Both the position numbers and the translations under genes were made by a program. This document shows positions 1 to 7,829 of a DNA stretch of 59,630 nt, in pieces. The stretch is from an uncultured Verrucomicrobiales bacterium (lineage in GTDB: Bacteria; Verrucomicrobiota; Verrucomicrobiia; Verrucomicrobiales; DEV007), in NCBI GenBank assembly GCA_937891465.1, contig CALAHF010000088.1:1-59630 (forward strand), in the 5' to 3' direction. Under the pieces are notes generated by a model. It saw only the letters and a program-made list of their open reading frames with translations. It ran no database searches and was not told the origin of the DNA. The first letter of the stretch is position 1. Every line of letters begins with the position of its first letter.

Positions 1-108
1 CAGCCCACAATCAGGCCACCGCTATCAGGAGAATCGTTGGTGAAAAACGCGCGATATACCTGTTACTTCCAGACCGGCAGGACCGACGCCCCGATAAAAA
101 ATCTTTGA
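1..108 (+). CDS. Possible 3' end of a truncated gene
   Basis: Frame 1 is open from the window edge to a TGA at 106-108, giving 35 codons that end in GRTDAPIKNL. The start lies outside the window and no family is recognisable. The last eleven codons and the sequence after the stop belong to a 54-bp direct repeat that recurs at 1368-1421, where the same GRTDAPIKNL tail is again readable. It could be the end of a real gene whose tail was duplicated, or only a chance open frame. Confidence 0.25.
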   Translation, partial: QPTIRPPLSGESLVKNARYTCYFQTGRTDAPIKNL

Positions 109-127
109 ATAAGCAAATTCCTATCAG
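74..127 (+). repeat. 54-bp direct repeat, copy A
   Basis: Positions 74-127 match 1368-1421 at 53 of 54 positions; the only difference is at 79 versus 1373. Both copies contain the end of a reading frame (GRTDAPIKNL and stop) and about 19 bases after it. Flanking sequences differ, so the repeat has sharp edges. The two copies bracket the T5orf172 and SHD1 genes, as would the borders of a small mobile or duplicated cassette. Confidence 0.9.
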
Positions 128-167
128 TTGAGAACAAGCTTGACCGACCAAACCATATAGCCTTCCC

Positions 168-869
168 TTGCGGCATGACCGATATGTTTTCAGAGATACC
201 AGTCGCCGTCTACCGCCCCTTTCTCGACTTACTCAGAATCCTGTGACACCGGGTTATATTTACATTCTCCAGAACGAGGCCCTAGCTGAAACGCACCTGA
301 AAATTGGCCGGACTACTGTTGATCCGCATGGGCGGGCCGAGGAGATCTCTAGATCAACCGGAGTTCCTTCACCGTTTTTTGTCGCTTGGAGTTCTCGCAC
401 AGACGATTGCGTTCTTGCAGAGAGAATCGTTCACCAACGCCTCGCCTATTGCCGGACAAATCCGCGCAGGGAATTTTTTGATATCGAACTGTCTGAAGCG
501 ATAAGCGCAGCCAAAATTGCCGTCAGTCAAGCAAGGCAAAAATCGAGCTTTTTTGGCGGTTTTCAACCAGCGCCCTGCCGCCAAGCAGTGAATTCAGAAG
601 TCGGCGAAACTTGGTCATTTCTTTCGTTTTTGTTTCACTCGGTCTTCCGACCGATTGCCCGCTTTCCCGCTGAGGTGGTCATTTTTCTTTCGTTGATCAC
701 GGTCGCCGCTTTGAAAATCATGTTGAAAGTCGCGGTTGTGATCATAGGCGTTTCGGCGAAAATTTTCCTGTTTTTGATTAACCTGGCGTTGATCATTGTG
801 GGTGCCTTCTTATCGGGTTTACTTGCCGGTGCAAAGCCGAGAAGGCGGCGGAAACCCTGGTGGCCATAA
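168..869 (+). CDS. T5orf172 (GIY-YIG-like) domain membrane protein
   Basis: The N-terminal half resembles the T5orf172/Mug113 domain, a GIY-YIG nuclease relative found in phage and accessory proteins: GYIYILQN at about residues 28-35, KIGRTT at 45-50, then a conserved EISRSTGVP stretch, a VH pair and REFF near residue 100. The C-terminal half (about 170-225) is strongly hydrophobic with two or three likely membrane segments and ends in an RRRRK cluster, so the protein is probably membrane bound. The longest frame starts at TTG 168; GTG 243, just before GYIYIL, is an alternative, and neither has a clear ribosome site. DNA binding or cleavage is a family-level guess. It lies inside the 54-bp direct-repeat cassette. 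Confidence 0.6.
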   Translation: MRHDRYVFRDTSRRLPPLSRLTQNPVTPGYIYILQNEALAETHLKIGRTTVDPHGRAEEISRSTGVPSPFFVAWSSRTDDCVLAERIVHQRLAYCRTNPRREFFDIELSEAISAAKIAVSQARQKSSFFGGFQPAPCRQAVNSEVGETWSFLSFLFHSVFRPIARFPAEVVIFLSLITVAALKIMLKVAVVIIGVSAKIFLFLINLALIIVGAFLSGLLAGAKPRRRRKPWWP

Positions 870-897
870 GAGAAAAGATATCAGAATTTTCCATCAT

Positions 898-1329
898 ATG
901 CAGGGCGGTAGCGAAAACACTGTGGCCAAAGAGGTCTTTGGCTGCCTAATTTGGATTCTCCTGATAATTGCTTTTTTTGGAGGAGAAGAAATTGGTAAAT
1001 CGGTATTTCGGAAGCCAGCATCTCAACTAAAGAAGAGCGTGAAAACTGAATCGTTGCCAATAACGCCAAATTCGCCCAGCCCAGAGCCAACCAAGCCCGA
1101 CGTGATTGAGGCGATAGAAATTCCAACCGTTAGTCGAATGTGGACAAGCACTGACGGACGCAACTTCAACGGTCGAATCACTCGATTCGACCCAGACAAT
1201 AACGCCGTCGATGTCGAAACTGATGAGGGGAAGCGGTTTGATGATGTGGCGCTTGAGAAATTTAGTGCCGCCGATCAAGCCTTTCTATTGGGGTTGCCAT
1301 TCAACGGGACCAAAGGCGACACCGAATAG
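898..1329 (+). CDS. SHD1-like domain protein with N-terminal membrane anchor
   Basis: ATG 898 is chosen because it directly precedes a hydrophobic segment (CLIWILLIIAFFGG, about residues 15-28), while the upstream extension to 796 overlaps the preceding gene. A Pro/Ser/Thr-rich spacer follows, then a C-terminal domain of about 55 residues beginning RMWTSTDGRNFNGRI and ending in a DQAFLLGL helix. That is the pattern of the SLA1-homology-1-like domain common in secreted planctomycete and verrucomicrobial proteins, thought to be a small beta fold for protein contacts. The gene starts 29 bases after the T5orf172 gene, so the two may be cotranscribed. Its substrate or partner is unknown. Confidence 0.6.
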   Translation: MQGGSENTVAKEVFGCLIWILLIIAFFGGEEIGKSVFRKPASQLKKSVKTESLPITPNSPSPEPTKPDVIEAIEIPTVSRMWTSTDGRNFNGRITRFDPDNNAVDVETDEGKRFDDVALEKFSAADQAFLLGLPFNGTKGDTE

Positions 1330-1367
1330 ACAACAAGTTGACGGATCCAGCTTGCACCCCCTCAAAC

Positions 1368-1421
1368 CCGGCCGGACCGACGCCCCGATAAAAAATCTTT
1401 GAATAAGCAAATTCCTATCAG
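1368..1421 (+). repeat. 54-bp direct repeat, copy B
   Basis: This is the second copy of the element at 74-127, with one mismatch. It ends six bases before the -35 box of the ubiquitin-autotransporter promoter, so whatever event created the repeat placed its edge immediately upstream of that promoter. Confidence 0.9.
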
Positions 1422-1427
1422 CAAGTG

Positions 1428-1457
1428 TTGACTAGGTGCTTCAATTTGAACGATAAT
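1428..1457 (+). promoter_or_regulatory. Predicted sigma-70-type promoter giving a leaderless mRNA
   Basis: TTGACT (1428-1433) and GATAAT (1452-1457) are separated by 18 bases, close to the sigma-70 consensus. The ATG of the next gene is at 1465, seven bases after the -10 box, where transcription would begin. No Shine-Dalgarno sequence lies between. The message would therefore be leaderless or nearly so. This is a prediction from sequence only. Confidence 0.55.
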
Positions 1458-1464
1458 CAAGTTT

Positions 1465-3144
1465 ATGAAAAATATATTCTACATAGCTATTTTGATCCTT
1501 GGATTATGCATTGCGCCTGCCTCACATGCGATGCAAATCTTTGTCAAGACCCTGACTGGGAAGACAATTACCCTTGATGTAGAACCCTCTGACAAGCTTG
1601 CTGCCGTTATGCAAAAAATTGAGGATAAGGAGGGCATCCCGCCTGACCAACAGCGATTAATTTTTGCCGGGAAACAGTTGGAAGCCAATCGAACCTTGGC
1701 AGACTACAATATTCAAAAGGAGGCAACTTTGCATTTGGTTCTGCGATTGAGGGGAACCCTCCCAAATCCCGCGGTCAGGATTCCAGCTGCAGCTGCAGCG
1801 GAACCCATTTTGCAGACTGACAACGAAGCAATACACTCTCTGCTTACAACGGGTCTAATGATGCCTGCTATGCAGACCTCGATGATCCAGTTCATCCAAC
1901 GCGCAGCCATCGGGGACCTCAATGACCGGCTCTTTCGAGCTCACGTTCATCTCGTTAATCAGGCGGCGAACGACGCTGCTCTCACCTCCACTCTAGGCAG
2001 CTCAGATTCCTCTCTCATAAATTACCTTCAATTCGCACAGAATAATTACATCGATTACCGCGTGGCTCTAGGGCTACGCGAAGGGGAGGAGGTTACCATC
2101 ACCGATACTTTGGCTGGTAGCATTCACATGGCGGGTCCTTTCGCTCTACTCGGTGGTCGGATTCCACTTGTTAGAGACGCCACCATTACTGCTGTGGTGG
2201 CCGCTCCCGCCGGCAAGATGGCTTCCGCTTCCAATGACAAAACCGTCATCGACGACACGGCTTTCCGGCGCTTCGAGTTCTTTTCCGAGTTCGATTACGG
2301 CTACTATAATCAAGATCGTCTCACCCAAACCATGAGAGGTTTTGAAGTGGATAGCTACTCTGGGTCCATCGGCGGGGAATACCGGTTTAAACCATGGATG
2401 ACCGTCGGAGGTGCTTTCACCTATGCCCGGAGCGATGCTGAACTGAAAGCCAATCTCGGAAGCACCGATCTGGAGGGCACGATGCTTTCAGCCTACGCTA
2501 CCACCTTCCGTGGCAACTCGTGGCTCGATCTCCTCTATAGCTACGGTGATTTCGAGCATGAGATCAGTCGCAATACCCTGACTTCGTGGGGGCAGGCCAA
2601 CGGATTTGCAGACAGCCGCACTCACAACATCGCCATCAACACGGGTCATAATTACGCTCTCGGAAAACACCTCGTCGGCGGGCCTGTGCTGGGCTTGGAT
2701 TACGGCAATGGCGAGGTGGGTGGCTATGAGGAGAGTGGTGGTGGGAACGCCAACCTCATCTTCGACGCCAACACCTTTGATTCAATGGTGGGCCGGATCG
2801 GTTGGACAGTGACCCACGTCGGCGAGACTGGGTTCTTTGCAAAGATAACGACGCAACTTCGAACCGGGTGGGCGCACGAGTTCATGCCCGAGTCCGATAC
2901 CTATACTGCTACCTTGGCGACGAGTCCTTTTCTCCTGGTGAACGGGAACAGTAGTCGGAGAGTGGGCGGGTTCAGCGCCAAGGGTGGGGGAGCCCACGTC
3001 GGCCAAGAATGGCTGGAACTTGGAGCCGGGGTGCGTTGTGATCTTGGCGAAAGCTGGAACATAAGCTTCGATTATGAAGGCATGTATGGACGCAACAACG
3101 CGATTGGCCACTTCGGGACGGCGAGGGTTGGCTTCGAGTGGTGA
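1465..3144 (+). CDS. Exported ubiquitin-autotransporter fusion
   Basis: Residues 1-22 form a signal peptide ending ASHA, so cleavage would leave the Met of ubiquitin as N-terminus. Residues 23-98 align without gaps to human ubiquitin with 63 of 76 identities. L8, I44, H68 and V70 and lysines 6, 11, 29, 33, 48 and 63 are kept; K27 is Met, S57 and S65 are Ala, position 22 is a new Lys, and the tail reads LRLRG-T, so the second Gly is lost. Residues 99 to about 265 are a Pro/Ala hinge and a mostly helical region of unknown type. From about 265 to 559 alternating strands form an autotransporter barrel ending in the aromatic VGFEW. Established topology would display the N-terminal ubiquitin outside the cell. 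Lacking G76, it should resist normal deubiquitinase release. A role as host-directed mimic or decoy is inference. Confidence 0.9.
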   Translation: MKNIFYIAILILGLCIAPASHAMQIFVKTLTGKTITLDVEPSDKLAAVMQKIEDKEGIPPDQQRLIFAGKQLEANRTLADYNIQKEATLHLVLRLRGTLPNPAVRIPAAAAAEPILQTDNEAIHSLLTTGLMMPAMQTSMIQFIQRAAIGDLNDRLFRAHVHLVNQAANDAALTSTLGSSDSSLINYLQFAQNNYIDYRVALGLREGEEVTITDTLAGSIHMAGPFALLGGRIPLVRDATITAVVAAPAGKMASASNDKTVIDDTAFRRFEFFSEFDYGYYNQDRLTQTMRGFEVDSYSGSIGGEYRFKPWMTVGGAFTYARSDAELKANLGSTDLEGTMLSAYATTFRGNSWLDLLYSYGDFEHEISRNTLTSWGQANGFADSRTHNIAINTGHNYALGKHLVGGPVLGLDYGNGEVGGYEESGGGNANLIFDANTFDSMVGRIGWTVTHVGETGFFAKITTQLRTGWAHEFMPESDTYTATLATSPFLLVNGNSSRRVGGFSAKGGGAHVGQEWLELGAGVRCDLGESWNISFDYEGMYGRNNAIGHFGTARVGFEW

Positions 3145-3684
3145 TCTCAGTGAGTCCTTGTTGTTCGAAAACACCATGAACTGCGTGATATTCATGAACC
3201 GTCTGAACTTCGGATTTTCGAAACGCGTCTCAATGCGGTTTCGCTCTGCAATCACGCCGTCTTTGTTATTGGGTTTTTTAACCTCGATAAACGCCAGCGG
3301 CATCCCATTGACTAAAAGCGTGATATCCGGGCGGAACTCTTCGTCTTCGTTCTTGCAAGTGAACTCCGTAACCACTTCGAGCTTGTTTCGGGAGAAATCC
3401 TCAAAATCGATGAGCCGTATCCCTGAAGTCTTTGAAATCCTTTCATAGAATTTCTTTCCTAGATCCTCGTTATCGAGATTCAATTCGATTTCAGCGAGCG
3501 CTCTTTTAACGTCTTCGGCACTGGCGTAGGGGTTGAGAGCCTTAATTCCATCGGCAAAGCTATCGCCTACAATATTCGTTTCCGAGTCCCATTCGATATT
3601 GCGGAGTGAAACATATGAGAACCCGAGCCTAACAAGATGAAGAATCGCCGGAATTTTGACTCTGGAATCTTCGTTAAACGACAT
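3145..3684 (-). pseudogene. hsdR: Truncated type I restriction subunit HsdR (N-terminal fragment)
   Basis: Reading from ATG 3684 the first 175 or so residues are a typical HsdR N-terminal nuclease domain: the catalytic pattern is seen as EFRPDITLLVNG followed by LAFIEVKKPN, then RNRIETRFENPKFRRF and QFMVFSNN. Homology stops at FSNNKD, around 3150; further downstream this frame is only the antisense of the autotransporter gene. Intact HsdR proteins are about 1000 residues with helicase domains, all missing here, and no hsdM or hsdS is present. The truncation point lies within about ten bases of the autotransporter stop codon, so the locus was cut by the event that brought that gene in, or by a later deletion. 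Confidence 0.85.
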
Positions 3685-3842
3685 GAAACGGGATTTTTTG
3701 TTCAGGCGGGAAAAGAATTGAGCAAAAGTGCCTCAATATTTCGATTAATTTCCTTTGTTTACCACACCTACTTGGCTTGCCTTGTTGTCAGTAACGTTGT
3801 CAGCAGGCTGATTTAATCCCCATAACTCGTTGATTGCAAGTA

Positions 3843-3932
3843 TGGCAGACAGAGTGGGATTCGAACCCACGGTAGAGTTGCCCCTACACACGCTTTCCAA
3901 GCGTGCTCCTTAAACCACTCAGACATCTGTCC
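3843..3932 (-). tRNA. tRNA-Ser(GGA)
   Basis: The minus strand gives a 90-nt tRNA. The acceptor stem GGACAGA pairs with TCTGTCT, the discriminator base is G and CCA is encoded. The anticodon loop CTTGGAAAG gives anticodon GGA, and the long variable arm and GGTTCGAATCC T-arm fit a serine tRNA. Its 3' end points toward the accessory block at 1-3842, the usual orientation for an island integrated at a tRNA gene. Confidence 0.95.
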
Positions 3933-4077
3933 TTTAAATGAGAGCGGTGTAAAATGATACAGTTTCTACAATCTTCAACCCGAAATCGGCTGAATTGGTT
4001 CAGTTTTCGAGTCCTTTCATTGTTGAGAGGCATTCCTGTAAAAAAATCAACTCATGTGAATTTTTCGAAAAAAATGT

Positions 4078-4139
4078 TTGCCAAACAATCGCAACTTGTT
4101 AGCATTAAAGTGCAGCATTAGACACACACAATTTAGGAA
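4078..4139 (+). promoter_or_regulatory. Possible promoter and ribosome site of the outer-membrane gene
   Basis: TTGCCA (4078-4083) and TAGCAT (4100-4105) are 16 bases apart and could be -35 and -10 boxes. AGGAAA at 4134-4139 is a good Shine-Dalgarno sequence eight bases before ATG 4148. The ribosome site is clear; the promoter boxes are only approximate. Confidence 0.4.
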
Positions 4140-4147
4140 ACAAACTT

Positions 4148-4672
4148 ATGAAAAAGCTACTCATTGCATTCACAGCTCTCGCAGCGTCTTCGACTCTCGT
4201 AGTCGCAGATGCAGGCGGAAAGACTGTTGACACATACGTAGACAAAGTCCCACTCGGCTGCAACTGCTACGATCCTGGTTTCGAATTCAGCGGTTTTCTT
4301 GCTGGAATCATCCCTGAAGAGTCAGGTGGAGAACTCGGCGGCGGCGCAAGTCTCGGCTACTTCCTCACTGAAAACGTTGGAGTTGAGTTGAGCTACAGCA
4401 TTCTCGCAACTGACTCAGCTGAGCACGTTGTTACTGGTAACCTCGTTTACCGTTTCCCAATCAAAGATGCTTGCATCGCACCTTATATTCTCGTTGGTGG
4501 TGGTGTTAAGACAAACGCTTCAACTGCCGGCCTCTACGACGTAGGTGCTGGACTTGACATGCGTTTTGACTCTTGGGGTTGCCTAGGCGTTTTCACTGAT
4601 GCTACTTACAACTGGCTTTCAGACGAACAGGATTTCACGCTCGTTCGTCTCGGATTTCGCGTTCCTTTCTAA
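4148..4672 (+). CDS. Small outer-membrane beta-barrel protein
   Basis: The 174-residue product has a signal peptide ending near VVADA (residue 22), followed by alternating polar/hydrophobic strands: FEFSGFLAGII, GGASLGYFL, VGVELSYSI and APYILVGGGV. It ends in the aromatic strand VRLGFRVPF, as expected for insertion by the BAM machinery. Length and pattern fit an eight-stranded OmpA-like or OmpW-like barrel without a periplasmic domain. Four cysteines (the CNC near residue 37 and two later) are unusual and may form disulfides. A clear ribosome site lies upstream and a strong terminator follows, so it is monocistronic and probably well expressed. Function beyond an envelope role is unknown. Confidence 0.75.
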   Translation: MKKLLIAFTALAASSTLVVADAGGKTVDTYVDKVPLGCNCYDPGFEFSGFLAGIIPEESGGELGGGASLGYFLTENVGVELSYSILATDSAEHVVTGNLVYRFPIKDACIAPYILVGGGVKTNASTAGLYDVGAGLDMRFDSWGCLGVFTDATYNWLSDEQDFTLVRLGFRVPF

Positions 4673-4721
4673 ACTGATTCAGTTAAGAAAATACTTTTAG
4701 GATATTTTAGGTATCCTTGCT

Positions 4722-4755
4722 AAAAGCCGAAGCGTTCATTCGCTTCGGCTTTTTT
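4722..4755 (+). terminator. Rho-independent terminator after the outer-membrane gene
   Basis: AGCCGAAGCG (4725-4734) pairs perfectly with CGCTTCGGCT (4741-4750) around a six-base loop, flanked by an A run on the left and a T run on the right. This is a classic intrinsic terminator 50 bases after the stop codon at 4672. Confidence 0.9.
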
Positions 4756-4756
4756 A

Positions 4757-5773
4757 ATGCTCTTTTTTCTTGTTCCCAGACATTGGTGTGCCGTAGCCTT
4801 TGGAATGGCGAAGCGGGTGGAGCGATTATTGGTCACGTCAAATTTCCTGACCTTTGCGATGGTAATCGCATTGTGGATTCGATCGGAGGCCAATAGCAGA
4901 TTGGAAGATCACCGCTTCCTCGATCTAGAAACTTCATTGCAGCAAAATGCTGTGTTCCCTGATTCGGATCGATTTGCTGGCCGGAACCGGAATGGCACCC
5001 CTTGGCAGCCAACCGCTCTTGGTGAAGGTCTGTTTCCCGAGAGTTGACGTTGGAGTCCGGGCGGCATTGCTCGTAATTATCCACCTCAATCAACCACGTC
5101 CAACGACGGTATTGAACTCCCTACTTGGGGGAAGCCTTCTGATGTTGGAGATCACTCCGAAAACTTCCCCACCGATACGACCATCAGTGAAGGAGAGGGA
5201 GTTAGCGACATCTGGTATCGCAGCTACATGCTGAACAAACTCGGTCAGGAAAAGATGGAGCAAGGCAATTTGGCAGAAGCCTTGAAGTAATTTAATGACG
5301 CCGAATTCCTGCTTTATCATGTCCGCGAACACACCCCTAATTTCCATCCCGAAGTCGTTCAAAATCGGATCGAAGAAATCAAAGGCAATCGACTGCGCCT
5401 AAAGGCAATGGCCGATGCTGATTCACAAAGATCAAAAAACGATTTGTTGTTAAAAGCGAAGCGAGAGAAGTCACAAAAGGACTTTGGATCAATTCCTTCC
5501 CCGCCTAAAAAACCAGAAATAGATCCCTCCGACATCTAGTGCAAAGCCTACATGGATGTAAAAATGGCCGAAAAGTTAGAGTCAGAAGGAAAGCTTTTGG
5601 AGGCCCTTAATAAATACAATCAGGTGGAGCCAATCTTTCGGGCGATTACACAAGAATATCCCGAGTTTCACGATCAAATTGTGAAAAAGCGGCTCGCACT
5701 CGTGAAACAAGCGCAAGCTCGACTGAGAGCACAAATTCAAAAAGCGAGCCTGCCCGGGAAACCAACTCAATGA
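4757..5773 (+). pseudogene. Decayed membrane-anchored helical-repeat protein
   Basis: One frame from 4757 to 5773 stays meaningful across three in-frame stops: TGA 5045-5047, TAA 5288-5290 and TAG 5537-5539. The N-terminal part (from ATG 4805) has a likely membrane helix (FLTFAMVIALWI). After the first stop comes a polar stretch with ELPTWGKPSD and DVGDHSENFPTD. Two copies of a helical, TPR-like repeat follow: MLNKLGQEKMEQGNLAEALK with FNDAEFLL, and YMDVKMAEKLESEGKLLEAL with NKYNQVEPIF. The TAA follows EALK where a Gln would fit, so a CAA-to-TAA change is likely. Similar anchored repeat proteins occur in Verrucomicrobia, with unknown function. The coding pattern survives, so the decay is recent or the stops are sequence errors. 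Confidence 0.6.
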
Positions 5774-5785
5774 ATTCCGGCCACT

Positions 5786-6817
5786 CTATGCACCCATTTC
5801 AATGACCACTTTGCCAAAATGCGCCCCGCTTTCAAGATGCGCGTAGGCCTCCGTCGCCTCCTCCAAGGTAAAGGTGCGATCAATCACAGGGCGAATCTGA
5901 TGTTCTGAGAAAAATGCCAACATGCGCTCGAACATCGCCCGATTTCCCACATAGATGCCGCACAAATCCACTGCGCGCGCAACCAGCGGAAACAAACTGA
6001 TATCCGGTGCCTCGAAGCCGGTCAGGACACCAATCATGGAGATCCGACCCCCTGCAGCAATAGAGTTCATCGATTTTTCCAGAGTTCCCGGTCCGCCGAC
6101 TTCAATCACGTGATCGACCCCGCGCTTTTCAGTCAAAGAAAACACCGCTTTGTCCCAATCCTCATTTTCTCGATAATTGATCGTTTCATCTGCGGCGAAT
6201 TCATCCCGGGCTCGCTGTAATTTCTCTTCGGAGCTTGATGTCACGATTACTTTTGCGCCCACGGCTTTTGCCATTTGCAGCGCAAAAATCGACACCCCGC
6301 CTGTTCCAAGGCACAGAACGCTTTGATCCGCTGAAAGCGGCGCGCCCCGCTCGAAAAGCCCTTGCCAGGCAGTAACGGCAGCACATGGCAAGCACGCGCC
6401 TTCGGCAAAACTCAGGTAATCTGGCAGTTTCACCATTGAATAAGCGGGAGCGAGCACGTATTCAGCCAGAACACCATCGCAAGAACCTCCCCGTGCAGCT
6501 TTATGATATTTCATAGCGAAGGGACCGTCCTGCCACTCAACAAAAAAAGTCAGAGCGACGCGATCCCCAACCGAAAATTCAGTGACACCTGAACCAATCG
6601 CCTCGATCTCCCCTGCCCCATCCGATAACGGCACTACCGGATCGTCTCCGCCGGAAGCAGACTTGCCGCTTTTCATCAGCAAATCACGGTAGTTCAGCGA
6701 ACATGCCCGCATTTTCACCAAAACCTCACCCGCAGCGGGTGGGCCTGGAATTTCGGCAGATTTCATCACCGGAGCCAATTCTCCGTCGTCCTGTTTTTCG
6801 ATTCGATAGCGATTCAT
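5786..6817 (-). CDS. Zinc-less MDR-type NAD(P)-dependent alcohol dehydrogenase / quinone oxidoreductase
   Basis: The 343-residue product is a medium-chain dehydrogenase/reductase. It has the GroES-like N-terminal half (VLVKMRACSLNYRDLLMKSG and GDRVALTFF), a nucleotide-binding motif CLGTGGVSIFALQMAKAVGA around residue 170, and GRISMIGVLTG. The structural and catalytic zinc ligands of classical alcohol dehydrogenases are not evident, so a quinone-oxidoreductase-like enzyme is more likely. It lacks a signal peptide and is cytoplasmic. It lies ten bases downstream of the exported isomerase at 6828-7712, so the two form a pair, possibly in sugar catabolism. The substrate cannot be told from sequence. 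Confidence 0.85.
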   Translation of the reverse strand: MNRYRIEKQDDGELAPVMKSAEIPGPPAAGEVLVKMRACSLNYRDLLMKSGKSASGGDDPVVPLSDGAGEIEAIGSGVTEFSVGDRVALTFFVEWQDGPFAMKYHKAARGGSCDGVLAEYVLAPAYSMVKLPDYLSFAEGACLPCAAVTAWQGLFERGAPLSADQSVLCLGTGGVSIFALQMAKAVGAKVIVTSSSEEKLQRARDEFAADETINYRENEDWDKAVFSLTEKRGVDHVIEVGGPGTLEKSMNSIAAGGRISMIGVLTGFEAPDISLFPLVARAVDLCGIYVGNRAMFERMLAFFSEHQIRPVIDRTFTLEEATEAYAHLESGAHFGKVVIEMGA

Positions 6818-6827
6818 AGTCCTAAAT

Positions 6828-7712
6828 TTAAAGGGCTTTCAGGAACGCCATGCTTTGCTCCAGGCTCGCCAGTGGATCGGGCGAATGATCCTGCTCGACG
6901 TGGCACAACTTCACACCGGCGTCCTTGGCGGCCACGATGATTGGCTCCATATCGATCATTCCATCCCCCAGTTCCTGAAAGGCATCCTTGTCCAGTTGTC
7001 CGTATTCTGGAACCGAGACGTCTTTTTTCAAATCCTTGAGATGAAGTTGAGAAACCCGTCCCTTCAACTTCTTGATGATCTCCGTTGGCTCCTGCCCACC
7101 GACTTTCACCCAAAACACATCCAGCTCAAACTGCATGTCGGGAGAAAATTCATCGATCAGCGTATCAAATCCGCTCTTCCCGCCGTCCATCGGCTCGAAC
7201 TCGAAGGCGTGGTTGTGATACGACAGCTGAATTCCAGCCGCCTTCGCTTGTTCAGCCGCGAGATTGCATTTTTCAGCCACGTTTTTATACCCATCCAAAT
7301 CCTTTCGGCGAAAGTCTTCCAGGTAAGGCACCACCAGGTGGGAAAGCCCGGCTTCTTTAGCGGCCGTTAGAATTTCCTCAAACGGCAAAACGCCCTCCTT
7401 TCCAGCATCGAGAACCGATTTCCATTCAAAGTGGCTCGAATTGACTGCCAACCCTGAATCTTTGGCGGCGGATATCATGTCCGACGCATTGGGAAACCCG
7501 AAAGGCTCTACCTGTTTGTACCCCAATTTGGCCACTGCCTTGATCATACCGACGGTGTCTGCTTTCAATTCGTTGCGCAACGTATATAGCTGGAGTCCAA
7601 TCGCATTTCGATATACATTGTCAGCCTCCAGAGCACGCAGGGATTGGAAATTACCACCTGCGCCAGCCAGAATTGTGAACGAGCTGTTTCGAAGAAAATG
7701 ACGTCGATTCAT
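6828..7712 (-). CDS. Exported sugar phosphate isomerase/epimerase-like TIM-barrel protein
   Basis: The protein begins MNRRHFLRNSSF, a twin-arginine motif, followed by a hydrophobic stretch and GAGG, so it is probably exported folded through the Tat system. The body (294 residues) is a xylose-isomerase-like TIM barrel: IGLQLYTLRNEL near residue 36, LGYKQVEPFGFP, LSYHNHAFEFEPM with a likely metal-binding His and Glu, MQFELDVFWVKVGG and CHVEQD near the end. This family isomerises or epimerises sugars and inositols, and Tat-exported members are very common in Verrucomicrobia and Planctomycetes. It is cotranscribed with the dehydrogenase at 5786-6817. Exact substrate unknown. Confidence 0.88.
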   Translation of the reverse strand: MNRRHFLRNSSFTILAGAGGNFQSLRALEADNVYRNAIGLQLYTLRNELKADTVGMIKAVAKLGYKQVEPFGFPNASDMISAAKDSGLAVNSSHFEWKSVLDAGKEGVLPFEEILTAAKEAGLSHLVVPYLEDFRRKDLDGYKNVAEKCNLAAEQAKAAGIQLSYHNHAFEFEPMDGGKSGFDTLIDEFSPDMQFELDVFWVKVGGQEPTEIIKKLKGRVSQLHLKDLKKDVSVPEYGQLDKDAFQELGDGMIDMEPIIVAAKDAGVKLCHVEQDHSPDPLASLEQSMAFLKAL

Positions 7713-7786
7713 GTCCTATCGTGACCGTGAACATTGTCGGACACAACCGACTTTTAAAAGATTGTGGCTCTCATCCAGCTTTTACG

Positions 7787-7829
7787 AGTCTATAGGGTTG
7801 ATTCGACGAACCAACCCTATTAATTCGTC
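7787..7829. repeat. Dispersed palindromic repeat, copy 1
   Basis: TATAGGGTTG and CAACCCTATTA face each other across an ATTCGACGAAC core, the same plan as eleven other copies in this window. It lies between the divergent genes starting at 7712 and 7993, in a 280-base gap. A minus-strand open frame (7782-8033) ends inside the repeat (its last residues RRINPIDS come from it); it matches nothing I recognise and overlaps the next gene's start, so I do not call it. Confidence 0.8.

Noticed and set aside
2782-3144. The hsdR-like frame continuing on the minus strand into 2782-3144
   Set aside because: Homology to HsdR stops at about 3150; the rest is the antisense of the autotransporter, whose sequence is clearly barrel-like.
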